The position numbers and the translations under genes were made by a program. This document shows, piece by piece, positions 36,366 to 46,056 of a stretch of 64,000 nt of DNA; position 1 is the first letter of the stretch, and every line of letters starts with the position of its first letter. The notes below the pieces were generated by a model, which was given only the letters and a program-made list of their open reading frames with translations, had not been told where the DNA came from and did not search any database. The stretch covers positions 186,001 through 250,000 of the forward strand of contig OZ250175.1 of NCBI GenBank assembly GCA_965238155.1. Direction: 5' to 3'. The DNA comes from BJGV01 sp964196335 (GTDB lineage: Bacteria; Pseudomonadota; Gammaproteobacteria; Burkholderiales; Nitrosomonadaceae).

Positions 36366-37301
36366 ATGAAGATTATTTTTGCAGGTACGCCACAATTTGC
36401 CGCACATGCACTTGAAGCACTAATAACTGAAGGACATGAGATTGCGCTTACACTGACTCAGCCTGACCGTCCCGCTGGAAGAGGTATGAATTTAAATGCT
36501 AGTGCAGTTAAGTTACTGGCACAAAAGCACAAAATTACTTTATTGCAACCACGCTCGCTTAAACAACCTGAGATACACGAGCAGTTAAATAAAATTTGTG
36601 CAGATATAATGGTAGTCGCGGCTTACGGACTAATCTTACCCGAAATCATTTTAAACACCCCGCGTCTTGGATGTATAAATATCCATGCTTCTTTGTTACC
36701 ACACTGGCGAGGCGCTGCACCAATTCAAAGAGCAATTCTGGCCGGCGAACAAGAAACCGGTATTACCATCATGCAAATGGATCAGGGTCTCGATACCGGC
36801 GATATATTACTGCAACGAAGTATTCCTATACTACATAATGACAACACTAATACATTATACGATAAGCTTGCCATACTCGGTGCAAACTGTGTTGTTGAGA
36901 CACTGAATCTCTTAAAAAATGAAAAAATTGTTGCGGCGCCGCAAACTGAAAAAAACGTAAGTTATGCTCCAAAACTCGAAAAAGGAGAAGCGAAAATTAA
37001 TTGGCAGTTGAGTGCTGAAAAAATCAGTTATGCCGTACGAGCATTTAATCCTCATCCTGGCGCACATTCTGCCATATATGGGTTTCCTCTGAAAATTTTT
37101 CAGGCCAGGCCAGTTACCAACACCATAGGCAACCCGGGCGAAATTCTATCAACTGGGCAGGGAGGCATAGTTGTCGCATGTGGTAAAGGTTCTCTAATAC
37201 TGGAAATAGTACAGAAACCCGGTGGCAAGAAACTAAGTGCTGCTGAGTTCCTTGCCGGACACTCATTGAAACCTGGTAACTACTTTACATTAGCAGGATG
37301 A
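36366..37301 (+). CDS. fmt: methionyl-tRNA formyltransferase
   Basis: Formylates initiator Met-tRNA using 10-formyl-tetrahydrofolate. 311 residues: KIIFAGTPQFAAHALEAL at the N-terminus, LTQPDRPAGRG, the catalytic INIHASLLPHWRGAAPIQRA with Asn and His, and MDQGLDTGDIL with the Asp. The C-terminal tRNA-binding OB domain is present. The stop overlaps rsmB (ATGA). Confidence 0.97.
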   Translation: MKIIFAGTPQFAAHALEALITEGHEIALTLTQPDRPAGRGMNLNASAVKLLAQKHKITLLQPRSLKQPEIHEQLNKICADIMVVAAYGLILPEIILNTPRLGCINIHASLLPHWRGAAPIQRAILAGEQETGITIMQMDQGLDTGDILLQRSIPILHNDNTNTLYDKLAILGANCVVETLNLLKNEKIVAAPQTEKNVSYAPKLEKGEAKINWQLSAEKISYAVRAFNPHPGAHSAIYGFPLKIFQARPVTNTIGNPGEILSTGQGGIVVACGKGSLILEIVQKPGGKKLSAAEFLAGHSLKPGNYFTLAG

Positions 37302-38575
37302 TTAAAACTCAGCTCATAGCTACTTATGCAGTGGGCAAAGTACTGGGCGGAGCCAGCCTGACTGTCGTTTTGAGAGAATTATGGTGTATTCACCATACTC
37401 TATCAGACCAACAACGCGGGGCCATTCAGGATATAAGTTATGGTGTTTTACGATTCTACGGGCAGCTGGATACGTTGCTTGGTCTGCTACTTAAGAAACC
37501 TCTAAGAAAACAGGATCTGCGATGTTTATTGTTAGTAGGCTTGTATCAACTACAATACAGCAAGGCTGCTTCATATGCGGTGGTTGACCATGCCGTTTCT
37601 GCATCCTTGAACCTGAACTATGACAAGGGTGTAAAAGGATTAATTAATGCGGTACTGCGTGGTTTTATACGACAGCGTGAAGCTCTTCTAAAAGCGGCGG
37701 ATAAAAAAGAGGTGGGAAGATATTCCCACCCACAGTGGTGGATAGACAAACTCCGTGGACAATACCCTCGAGACTATAGTGCAGTACTAGAGGCAAGCAA
37801 TCAGCGGCCATCAATGACTCTTCGAGTCAATCAAAGCAAAATAGGGGTTTTAGAATATCAGAATCAGCTAAACGATCATAATTTGAGTGCGCAGATAATA
37901 TGGAACAATGCTCTCATTCTTAAACAACCGGTAACAGTAGAAAAACTACCGGGATTTACCACCGGGCTGGTTTCAGTACAGGATGCGGGCGCACAATTAG
38001 CAGCACCGTTCTTAGATGCACATGACGGAATGTATGTTTTGGATGCTTGTGCTGCCCCTGGTGGAAAAAGCGGACATTTATTAGAGTTAGCAGATATAGA
38101 CCTAACTTCACTAGATAATGACCCTGCACGACTTGCTCTAGTAAAGCAAAACTTTACACGCCTTGCTTTCAAAAAATATCGTATTGTCTGCGGTGACGCA
38201 TCAAACCTGTCAGAATGGTGGGACGGTAAATTATTTGATCGAATTTTAGCTGACGTGCCATGCTCTGCATCGGGAGTGGTTCGCCGCCATCCTGATATAA
38301 AATGGCTACGACGCCCGAGTGATATCACCCAATTTATCTCAATTCAACAGAAAATTCTTAATGCCTTATGGCAGACCATGGCAAGAGATGGTAAATTGCT
38401 CTACGTTACCTGTTCTGTATTTTTTGAGGAAAATAAATTACAGGTTGAAGAATTTTTGCTTCAACATTCAGACGCTAGAATTGTACCGTTACCTACGGTT
38501 GAAGCTCTTGACGGACAACTGTTGCCGGATTCCCAGCATGATGGTTTCTTTTATACCTTGTTACACAAAGCCTGA
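37298..38575 (+). CDS. rsmB: 16S rRNA m5C967 methyltransferase
   Basis: 425 residues. An N-terminal NusB-like domain (about 1-140) precedes a SAM-dependent m5C methyltransferase core: VLDACAAPGGKSGHLLEL (motif I), LADVPCSASGVVRRHPDIKW (motif IV with the first catalytic Cys) and LLYVTCSVFFEENK (motif VI with the second Cys). Coupled to fmt by 4-bp overlap; its 3' end overlaps the next gene by about 35 bp. Confidence 0.95.
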   Translation: MIKTQLIATYAVGKVLGGASLTVVLRELWCIHHTLSDQQRGAIQDISYGVLRFYGQLDTLLGLLLKKPLRKQDLRCLLLVGLYQLQYSKAASYAVVDHAVSASLNLNYDKGVKGLINAVLRGFIRQREALLKAADKKEVGRYSHPQWWIDKLRGQYPRDYSAVLEASNQRPSMTLRVNQSKIGVLEYQNQLNDHNLSAQIIWNNALILKQPVTVEKLPGFTTGLVSVQDAGAQLAAPFLDAHDGMYVLDACAAPGGKSGHLLELADIDLTSLDNDPARLALVKQNFTRLAFKKYRIVCGDASNLSEWWDGKLFDRILADVPCSASGVVRRHPDIKWLRRPSDITQFISIQQKILNALWQTMARDGKLLYVTCSVFFEENKLQVEEFLLQHSDARIVPLPTVEALDGQLLPDSQHDGFFYTLLHKA

Positions 38576-39188
38576 TCCCATTGCGGGACTAATACGTGCG
38601 CTTGCAACAATATTGCTGACCACGTTGCTGCTGTCGGCTTTCACTGCCCAGGCGAAAGGCATACAGATAAAATTTGTTGAGCTAGATGCAGTAGATGAGG
38701 GCTATCAGTTCAACGCTGATATTGAGATAGTGTTGAACCCTACTTTGGAAAAAGCACTTAAAAAAGGTATTGTACTTTACTTTGTAACCGATTTTAGAGT
38801 AGTAAGTCCACGCTGGTACTGGTTTGATAGAAGAATTGCCCGGAGCAAACAACGAGATGCACTAAGTTACTACGCGCTCACGCGCCAATACCGCTTAAGA
38901 TGTCTCTACTGTGGTGGTTCATTATTACAAAAACAAAGCTTCAGCTCTCTAAAGGAGGCTCTACGAGTCTTGAGTCGGATACGAGATCGTCATATCCCAG
39001 AAAGTTCCAAGTTACAGAAAGATAAAGAATACATTGCAGAGTTGCGTGTGCAACTGGATCTATCACGACTTCCAAAACCAGTCCAAGTGGAATCAATTGG
39101 TTCAAAAGAATGGAATTTAAACTCGGGTTGGCTGCAGTGGATTATAAAACCCCCTTTGCAAAGACTTATCCTTCAGGATAAACCTTGA
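38541..39188 (+). CDS. DUF4390 exported protein
   Basis: About 215 residues. An N-terminal hydrophobic segment (LATILLTTLLLSAFTAQAKG) fits a signal peptide, then a soluble domain with DEGYQFNADIEIVLNPTLEK, RWYWFDRRIARSKQRDALSY and TRQYRLRCLYCGGSL, as in DUF4390 proteins found between rsmB and ntrY in many betaproteobacteria. Function unknown; the conserved position suggests a link to the NtrY sensor. The ATG at 38541 (or 38538) was chosen; upstream codons belong to the rsmB region. The stop overlaps ntrY. Confidence 0.8.
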   Translation: MVSFIPCYTKPDPIAGLIRALATILLTTLLLSAFTAQAKGIQIKFVELDAVDEGYQFNADIEIVLNPTLEKALKKGIVLYFVTDFRVVSPRWYWFDRRIARSKQRDALSYYALTRQYRLRCLYCGGSLLQKQSFSSLKEALRVLSRIRDRHIPESSKLQKDKEYIAELRVQLDLSRLPKPVQVESIGSKEWNLNSGWLQWIIKPPLQRLILQDKP

Positions 39189-41362
39189 AATACATAATAA
39201 TTATTGGCGCTGTTTTAATTAGTGCGGTAATGCTGTTTCTGCTTGCGATTGCAGGTGATGATACTGACTTCTTTGAACGAAAATATCAGCTTCTGATTCA
39301 ACTCAATGTTGGCTTCGTCCTGTTTCTCATGGCAGTAGTTGGATATCTAATCTGGAGACTAAGGCGTAGACTTAAAAAAGGAGTATTAGGTTCTAGGCTC
39401 GCATTACGCTTATTGCTCATTTTCTCTCTAATGGCCGTTCTGCCAGGCGTATTAGTATACAGCGCATCAGTACAATTCCTTGGTAAAAGTATCGAGTCCT
39501 GGTTTGATGTCAAGGTTGACCAGGCGCTGGAAGGAGGATTAAGTCTCGGGCGAACTATATTAGACAATCTATTGGAAGAATTGCGGAAAAAAGCCCAAGT
39601 CACTGCCATTACCCTATCCGGACAATCCGCTCTGCCATTGCCGGAACTAAACCAACTTTTAGAACAATCACAAGTACAAGAAGCAACATTATTTAACAAG
39701 GATGGCAAAGTAATTGCATTCTCTGATACCGCTGGTATGGAAGTTCCAGAAATGCCAAGTACTGCTGTGATGCGCCAAGTTAGAATGCAAGAAGCCTATA
39801 GTGCTGTTGAATTCATACCGGGAAAAGGCTTATATTTGCGTGTGGTTGAACCAGTTCCAGTAAATATTCTTAATCTAGAAGGAGACATCCGAATTTTGCA
39901 GTTGTTGCAACCGGTACCAAAGCAACTAGCAAAAGATGCAGAAATAGTTCAAACAATATATCGTGATTATGAAGAGCTATCATTGTCGCGACAGGGTTTG
40001 AAGAGGCTCTATGGGGTGACATTAACTCTGGTGCTGTTACTCTCACTTTTTTCTGCGCTAGCTGCTGCTTTCCTTATTAGTGAGCGACTCAGCGCTCCAT
40101 TAGGTATGTTGGCAGAAGGTACCCGTGCAGTGGCTCAGGGTGACTTTAGCAGAAGACATCCGGTACAAAGTAATGATGAATTGGGTGTACTAACTGAATC
40201 ATTCAATCTCATGACCCATCAACTAGAAGAGGCGCGTACAGAAGCGCAGCGCAATCAGCATGAGGTTGAAAGTGCCAGAGCTTACTTAGAAAGTATTCTG
40301 GCCAATCTTTCGTCAGGCGTCCTTGTATTTGATGAGAGCTTACGTATGCGTACTGCAAATCTAAGTGCTGAATATATATTGAAAGTTCCTTTGGCAAGTC
40401 TCGAGGGATTAACTATGGAGGAATGCACGACCCAAGAGCCCCAGCTTCTTGCCCTAGAGAATGGAATTCGTGAAGGATTCCAGTCAGGTAAAACCGGTGA
40501 ATGGCAATGCCAAGTAGAACGTACCAGCGATGGTATAAACCAAGTCCTACTTTTACGCGGAACACGTCTTCCACATGTTTCAGGAGGAGGAGGTGTAGTT
40601 GTTTTTGACGATATTACTAATTTGCTACAGGCACAGCGTACTGCTGCATGGAGAGAAGTTGCGAGGCGCCTTGCTCATGAAATCAAAAATCCTCTTACAC
40701 CGATACAGCTTTCTGCTGAACGGGTACAGCATAAATTAGCCGAAAAGCTGAATCCTGCGGATTCAGCAATTTTGAAAAAGTCAACTGAAACAATCGTCAA
40801 TCAAGTGGCTGCATTGAAGACAATGGTAAACGAATTCAGCGAATATGCACGCGAACCAGAACTTAAACTGCATTTGCTGGATCTCAATAAACTAATACAG
40901 GAAGTACTAACGCTATATGAAACAGCAAGCGTTGCTGAAGGTGGTGAACTACACTCGCATATACACTTAGATTTAACCCCTGGGATACCACCTGTGAGAG
41001 GAGACTCAACCAGATTGCGTCAGGTCATTCACAATCTTCTGCAGAATGCCCAAGATACACTGGTTGATATTTCGGAACCAGTCATTACTGTGAGCACGAA
41101 AATGGTGCAAGACGGGGTATGTCTTAGTCTAAGTGACAATGGCAAGGGCTTCCCTGATCATGTCAGAATGCGTGCGTTTGAGCCATACGTTACCACCAAA
41201 CTTAAAGGTACGGGACTAGGTTTACCCATAGTAAAAAAGATTGTGGAAGAACACAATGGCACAATTCAAATTGAAAATATCCGTCCACATGGTGCCCATA
41301 TTGCCATCACTCTACCAACTGTATCAGAAATTGATTCAACTATTACCCATGAGATAACATAA
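39185..41362 (+). CDS. ntrY: NtrY-family sensor histidine kinase
   Basis: A 725-residue membrane kinase. Helices at about residues 5-22, 37-60 and 75-98 and another near 275-300 flank an extracytoplasmic region; HAMP follows (SERLSAPLGMLAEGTRAVAQ), then a PAS domain (YLESILANLSSGVLVFDESL), HisKA with the phosphoacceptor in ARRLAHEIKNPLTPIQLSAE, and HATPase motifs VIHNLLQNAQD, LSDNGKGFP and GTGLGLPIVKKIVEEHNG. It starts 4 bp inside the preceding gene and pairs with the response regulator 61 bp downstream. NtrY/X systems respond to nitrogen or redox cues; the signal here is unknown. Confidence 0.9.
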   Translation: MKYIIIIGAVLISAVMLFLLAIAGDDTDFFERKYQLLIQLNVGFVLFLMAVVGYLIWRLRRRLKKGVLGSRLALRLLLIFSLMAVLPGVLVYSASVQFLGKSIESWFDVKVDQALEGGLSLGRTILDNLLEELRKKAQVTAITLSGQSALPLPELNQLLEQSQVQEATLFNKDGKVIAFSDTAGMEVPEMPSTAVMRQVRMQEAYSAVEFIPGKGLYLRVVEPVPVNILNLEGDIRILQLLQPVPKQLAKDAEIVQTIYRDYEELSLSRQGLKRLYGVTLTLVLLLSLFSALAAAFLISERLSAPLGMLAEGTRAVAQGDFSRRHPVQSNDELGVLTESFNLMTHQLEEARTEAQRNQHEVESARAYLESILANLSSGVLVFDESLRMRTANLSAEYILKVPLASLEGLTMEECTTQEPQLLALENGIREGFQSGKTGEWQCQVERTSDGINQVLLLRGTRLPHVSGGGGVVVFDDITNLLQAQRTAAWREVARRLAHEIKNPLTPIQLSAERVQHKLAEKLNPADSAILKKSTETIVNQVAALKTMVNEFSEYAREPELKLHLLDLNKLIQEVLTLYETASVAEGGELHSHIHLDLTPGIPPVRGDSTRLRQVIHNLLQNAQDTLVDISEPVITVSTKMVQDGVCLSLSDNGKGFPDHVRMRAFEPYVTTKLKGTGLGLPIVKKIVEEHNGTIQIENIRPHGAHIAITLPTVSEIDSTITHEIT

Positions 41363-41423
41363 TCAAGTAAGTATCTACAAAGAATAACTCATTACATACA
41401 ATGAAAAAGTTAACTTTATAATT

Positions 41424-42674
41424 ATGGCCAACAATACAATACTAGTTGTCGATGATGAAATTGGCATACGTGAACTACTATCAGAAATCTTGCGTGATGA
41501 GGGTTACCATGTAGCATTAGCAGAAAGTGCTGAACAAGCACGTATCTGGCGAAACAAATCACGTCCTGATCTGGTACTACTTGACATTTGGATGCCAGAT
41601 ACAGACGGTGTCACTCTACTAAAAGAGTGGGCAAGTAACGGGCTACTGACAATGCCTGTAGTAGTAATGTCAGGACATGGCACCATAGCAACTGCAGTTG
41701 AGGCAACCCGTATAGGAGCTTTTGGTTATCTAGAAAAGCCGGTGCCACTACAAATGTTATTAAGTACGGTAGGGCAGGCATTACGCGGGAGCCAGAGTAA
41801 GCTTTCCTCAACCGTCTCACTTGCCAGTCTTGGAAAAGGACCGTTAATAGCAGACTTAAAAAAAAGACTGGAACAGATTTTTAACCTAAAAACACCATTA
41901 CTCCTTACCGGAGAACAGGGAGCAGGGACAGAATTATGTGCCCGCTTCCTCCATCACTCTAACACGCCATGGATAGAACCTGATACGTTTATATTACTGT
42001 CGGATTCTCCGTTTGATTTACTTGAACAAGCAAGAGACGGGCTGTTATTTCTAAAAGAAATTGGCAACCTAAATAGGTTAGAACAAAAGGGTTTACTGAA
42101 ACTACTAAGTAAACTAGATAAATACAATGTTCGTCTTGTATGTGCAAGCTCCCTGCCACTAGCACAGCTAACAGCTCAAGGTGAATATGAGCCAAAATTA
42201 TATGAAACTTTAAGTGGACTTTGTATCAATGTCCCTGCGATAAGGGCGCACAGAGAAGATATTCCCGAACTTGCAAATCAAATTCTTTCAGATTATATTG
42301 AATCAGGTGATGCATCTCTTCAGCAGTTTAATACTGCTGCACTTAATGCTTTACGCAACTATGACTGGCCTGGCAATCTTATGCAACTTGCCGGAACAGT
42401 GCGCTCTCTGGCTCTAACCTGCACCGGTAAGGAAATTTCAGCTGATGACGTGAAGAAAATCCTTGCAGTACCAATGCCGGTACAGTCTGTTCCAAAAATT
42501 CCGATTAACATGCCTTTACGAGAAGCCCGTGATTCATTTGAGAAATCGTATTTTGAGCAACTAATAGACCATGAAAGAGGTAACATGACCCGGGTAGCAG
42601 AACGGGCGGGGCTAGAACGCACGCATCTTTATCGCAAACTCAAACTATTAGGCATCAAACTACGAAGCCACTGA
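41424..42674 (+). CDS. ntrX: NtrX-like response regulator with degenerate AAA+ domain
   Basis: 416 residues. The receiver domain is intact: VVDDEIGIRELL, phospho-Asp in LVLLDIWMPDTDG, Lys in GYLEKPVP. The central AAA+ domain is worn: the Walker A reads LTGEQGAGTELCAR with Thr where Lys is expected, the sigma54-contact GAFTGA loop is absent and the domain is shortened. The C-terminal Fis-type helix-turn-helix is clear (GNMTRVAERAGLERTHLYRK). It probably binds DNA under NtrY control without ATP-driven sigma54 activation (inference). Confidence 0.85.
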   Translation: MANNTILVVDDEIGIRELLSEILRDEGYHVALAESAEQARIWRNKSRPDLVLLDIWMPDTDGVTLLKEWASNGLLTMPVVVMSGHGTIATAVEATRIGAFGYLEKPVPLQMLLSTVGQALRGSQSKLSSTVSLASLGKGPLIADLKKRLEQIFNLKTPLLLTGEQGAGTELCARFLHHSNTPWIEPDTFILLSDSPFDLLEQARDGLLFLKEIGNLNRLEQKGLLKLLSKLDKYNVRLVCASSLPLAQLTAQGEYEPKLYETLSGLCINVPAIRAHREDIPELANQILSDYIESGDASLQQFNTAALNALRNYDWPGNLMQLAGTVRSLALTCTGKEISADDVKKILAVPMPVQSVPKIPINMPLREARDSFEKSYFEQLIDHERGNMTRVAERAGLERTHLYRKLKLLGIKLRSH

Positions 42675-42837
42675 TATTAAATAAAAGTTCCCTAAAGTTA
42701 GTTCATCGTGGTTGTCTGGCTCCGCTTCTTAAGCGATAATACTGTCTTTACCCAGTCAAACATTGTCACACTGTTTTCGCAGATGTGTTGCTGGATAATT
42801 TTTCTTTATTTTTTGTTGAGCTAGGGAGTTTGTGTCC

Positions 42838-44853
42838 ATGGGAACATTTAAAGATTTTGACCCGCCAGTGTTCAAAAGCCTAACCAGTGCTGTTCGTGCA
42901 TTAGCAATGGACGCTGTTCAAAAAGCTAATTCTGGTCACCCTGGCATGCCCATGGGTATGGCTGAAATTGCTGAAGTACTATGGATTCATCATTTGCGTC
43001 ATAACCCAGCTAATCCGAATTGGGCAGACCGGGACCGTTTCGTTCTGTCTAACGGGCATGGCTCTATGCTAATTTATGCTCTGTTGCATCTTACCGGCTA
43101 TGATTTATCAATAGAAGACATTAAACAATTCCGTCAACTTCATTCCAAAACTCCGGGTCACCCAGAATATGGTTATACGCCTGGTGTAGAGACCACGACT
43201 GGACCTTTAGGTCAGGGTATTACAAATGCTGTAGGTATGGCTTTAGCAGAAAAAATTCTTGCCTCCGAATTTAATCGCCCCGATTTTGATATTGTTAATC
43301 ATTACAGTTATGCGTTCCTTGGTGACGGCTGTCTTATGGAAGGAATCTCCCATGAAGCCTGTTCTTTGGCAGGAACTCTAGGTCTTGGCAAACTAATTTG
43401 CTTTTATGATGACAATGGTATTTCCATAGATGGCCACGTGGAAGGCTGGTTTAGTGACGATACTCCTAAACGCTTTGAAGCTTATGGCTGGCACGTGATT
43501 TCTGATGTCAATGGTCACGACCCTGCGGCAATCGAAGCAGCTATTAAGGAAGCCAAACAAACAAGTAAAAAACCTTCAATGATTTGCTGCAAGACTGTAA
43601 TAGGTATGGGTTCACCTAACAAAGCAGGAACCCATGAAGTTCACGGAGCAGCGCTAGGTGAAGCAGAAATAGCTGCTTCACGCCCGCACATAGGCTGGGA
43701 TCACCCGCCATTCGAAATACCCAAGGAAATCTATGACGTGTGGGATAGTCGCGCCAAAGGTAAAAAGTTAGAAGTTGAATGGACTCATAAACTTGATGGA
43801 TACACCAAAAAATATCCAAGTGAAGCTGCTGAGTTCAAGCGCCGCATAGCGGGAGATCTGCCGACCAAATGGCATGAACATGCAGAGAAAATTATTAATC
43901 AAGTTAATGAAAAAGCAGAGACCATTGCAAGCCGCAAAGCTTCGCAAAATGCTATTGAGGGTTTGGCTCCTGCTTTGCCAGAGCTAGTAGGTGGTTCAGC
44001 TGATCTTGCGGGATCAAATCTTACTCTATGGTCTGGTTCGAAAGGTATTAGTAATGAAACCGGTGGCAACTATATTTATTACGGTGTGCGTGAATTTGGC
44101 ATGAGTGCAATAATGAACGGATTATCATTGCATGGTGGCATAATACCTTACGGTGCCACATTTCTTATGTTCTCAGAATACGCCCGCAATGCATTACGAA
44201 TGGCGGCCCTGATGAAAATTCGTAATCTGTTTGTGTTTACGCACGACTCAATTGGTCTCGGCGAAGACGGCCCTACACATCAGCCAATAGAGCAAACTGC
44301 AACTCTTCGATACATTCCTAACATGGATGTGTGGCGCCCATGCGATTCGGTTGAATCAACTGTAGCCTGGGTGCGTTCAATTGAACGCAAGGATGGCCCG
44401 TCAACTCTTATTTTCAGTCGCCAGAATCTGCCATTCCAAAAACGTAATGCTGCTGCAATTAAATTAATTAACAAAGGCGGTTATGTTCTGTCAGAGGCAG
44501 CAGACGGAAAACCACAAGCTATAATTATTGCAACTGGCTCAGAAATCGGGTTGGCCATGAGTGCACAACAAGCATTGACTGAATCAGGCATCAAAGTCAG
44601 AGTTGTTTCAATGCCATGCACTAGTTTATTTGACCGGCAGGATCAAGCCTACAAGGACAGCGTGCTTCTGAATGGTGTAAAACGAGTTGCAGTGGAAGCA
44701 GGCATAGCAGATTACTGGCACAAATATGTAGGACTTGAAGGAGCAGTGGTGGGAATGACCACTTTTGGTGAATCTGCACCCGCTGGAGACCTGTTCAAAC
44801 ACTTTGGTTTCACAGTAGATAATGTTGTGAAAACGGTAAAAAATATAATCTAA
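42838..44853 (+). CDS. tkt: transketolase
   Basis: A 671-residue thiamine-diphosphate enzyme moving two-carbon units in the Calvin and pentose-phosphate cycles. Motifs: MDAVQKANSGHPGMPMGMAE, LSNGHGSMLIYALLHLTGY, the TPP/metal motif FLGDGCLMEGISHE, and in the second half FVFTHDSIGLGEDGPTHQPI. The ATG at 42838 is preceded by AGGGAG at a good distance; GTG at 42832 is an alternative. First gene of the tkt-gap-pgk-pyk-fba block, the arrangement seen in autotrophic betaproteobacteria. Confidence 0.95.
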   Translation: MGTFKDFDPPVFKSLTSAVRALAMDAVQKANSGHPGMPMGMAEIAEVLWIHHLRHNPANPNWADRDRFVLSNGHGSMLIYALLHLTGYDLSIEDIKQFRQLHSKTPGHPEYGYTPGVETTTGPLGQGITNAVGMALAEKILASEFNRPDFDIVNHYSYAFLGDGCLMEGISHEACSLAGTLGLGKLICFYDDNGISIDGHVEGWFSDDTPKRFEAYGWHVISDVNGHDPAAIEAAIKEAKQTSKKPSMICCKTVIGMGSPNKAGTHEVHGAALGEAEIAASRPHIGWDHPPFEIPKEIYDVWDSRAKGKKLEVEWTHKLDGYTKKYPSEAAEFKRRIAGDLPTKWHEHAEKIINQVNEKAETIASRKASQNAIEGLAPALPELVGGSADLAGSNLTLWSGSKGISNETGGNYIYYGVREFGMSAIMNGLSLHGGIIPYGATFLMFSEYARNALRMAALMKIRNLFVFTHDSIGLGEDGPTHQPIEQTATLRYIPNMDVWRPCDSVESTVAWVRSIERKDGPSTLIFSRQNLPFQKRNAAAIKLINKGGYVLSEAADGKPQAIIIATGSEIGLAMSAQQALTESGIKVRVVSMPCTSLFDRQDQAYKDSVLLNGVKRVAVEAGIADYWHKYVGLEGAVVGMTTFGESAPAGDLFKHFGFTVDNVVKTVKNII

Positions 44854-44921
44854 TTTTGGTTAAGTGGCGCAAGGTTTTTGTTCCACTATAGTTTAACTTT
44901 TTTATTCAAGGGGCTTTCAAT

Positions 44922-45923
44922 ATGACAATTAAAGTCGGTATAAATGGATTTGGCCGTATTGGACGTATGGTATTTCGTGCAGCGGTCCAAGATTTTAAAG
45001 ACATCGATGTCGTTGCTATCAACGATTTGCTTGAGCCTGATTATTTAGCTTACATGCTAACTCATGACTCAGTACATGGACGCTTCAAAGGCGAGGTCAA
45101 GTTAGAAGATAATAATACTCTCGTAGTCAACGGTAAAAAAATTCGTCTGACAGCTATTAAAGATCCGGCGGAGCTTAAATGGAATGAAGTAGGTGCAGAT
45201 ATCGTCATTGAGTCAACCGGGCTCTTTCTTACTAAAGAAACCTGTGAAAAACATATCACTGCCGGTGCCAAAAAAGTAATTATGTCGGCTCCTTCTAAGG
45301 ATGACACACCTATGTTTGTCTGTGGAGTAAATGACACAACCTATGCAGGTCAAGCCATTGTTTCCAATGCTTCTTGTACAACAAACTGTCTTGCGCCCGT
45401 CGCCAAAGTACTAAACGATAACTTTGGTATTAAGCGTGGCCTGATGACTACCGTACATGCTGCCACAGCCACTCAAAAAACTGTTGACGGTCCTTCTAAC
45501 AAGGACTGGCGCGGAGGGCGCGGTATTCTTGAAAATATCATCCCATCTTCAACTGGTGCTGCTAAAGCTGTAGGAGTGGTTATCCCGGAATTGAACAAGA
45601 AACTTACTGGTATGGCATTCCGTGTTCCCACCTCAGATGTTTCAGTTGTAGATCTCACTGTGGAATTAAACAAAGAAGCCACCTATGACGAAATCTGTGC
45701 AGCCATGAAAAAAGCATCTGAAGGGAGCATGAATGGCGTACTTGGCTATACTAACCAAAAAGTTGTTTCTACTGACTTCCGGGGTGAAAGTTGCGTATCA
45801 GTTTTTGATGCGGATGCCGGTATGTCCCTAGACAAAACATTTGTAAAGGTTGTCTCCTGGTATGATAATGAATGGGGCTATTCCAGTAAAGTTCTTGAAA
45901 TGGTACGCGTGATGGCCAAATAG
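44922..45923 (+). CDS. gap: glyceraldehyde-3-phosphate dehydrogenase
   Basis: 333 residues. NAD(P)-binding KVGINGFGRIGRMVFRA, active site SNASCTTNCLAPVAK with the catalytic Cys, and GGRGILENIIPSSTGAAKAV plus SWYDNEWGYS. Preceded by AAGGGGC. The residue following the second beta strand is Asn-Asp (VAINDL), typical of NAD preference. A G6/C6 hairpin follows the stop. Confidence 0.97.
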   Translation: MTIKVGINGFGRIGRMVFRAAVQDFKDIDVVAINDLLEPDYLAYMLTHDSVHGRFKGEVKLEDNNTLVVNGKKIRLTAIKDPAELKWNEVGADIVIESTGLFLTKETCEKHITAGAKKVIMSAPSKDDTPMFVCGVNDTTYAGQAIVSNASCTTNCLAPVAKVLNDNFGIKRGLMTTVHAATATQKTVDGPSNKDWRGGRGILENIIPSSTGAAKAVGVVIPELNKKLTGMAFRVPTSDVSVVDLTVELNKEATYDEICAAMKKASEGSMNGVLGYTNQKVVSTDFRGESCVSVFDADAGMSLDKTFVKVVSWYDNEWGYSSKVLEMVRVMAK

Positions 45924-45943
45924 TCACATAGTAAAAATACTAG

Positions 45944-45965
45944 GCAGGGGGGATTATCCCCCCGC
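45944..45965 (+). terminator. G6-ATTAT-C6 hairpin between gap and pgk
   Basis: GC-A-GGGGGG-ATTAT-CCCCCC-GC, a very stable stem 20 bp after the gap stop. No U-run follows, so it may act as an mRNA 3'-end stabiliser or partial terminator separating gap and pgk expression. Confidence 0.5.
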
Positions 45966-46056
45966 ATTCTTACCATATACTACAAATTATACTTAGATAA
46001 AGTTTGTAGTAACAAACTTCAAGTTATTTTCTTACCCAAATATATTTGAATCAGCT

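Noticed and set aside
38319..38537. Longer frame for the DUF4390 protein starting inside rsmB
   Set aside because: These codons are an out-of-frame reading of rsmB; the signal peptide starts after 38541.
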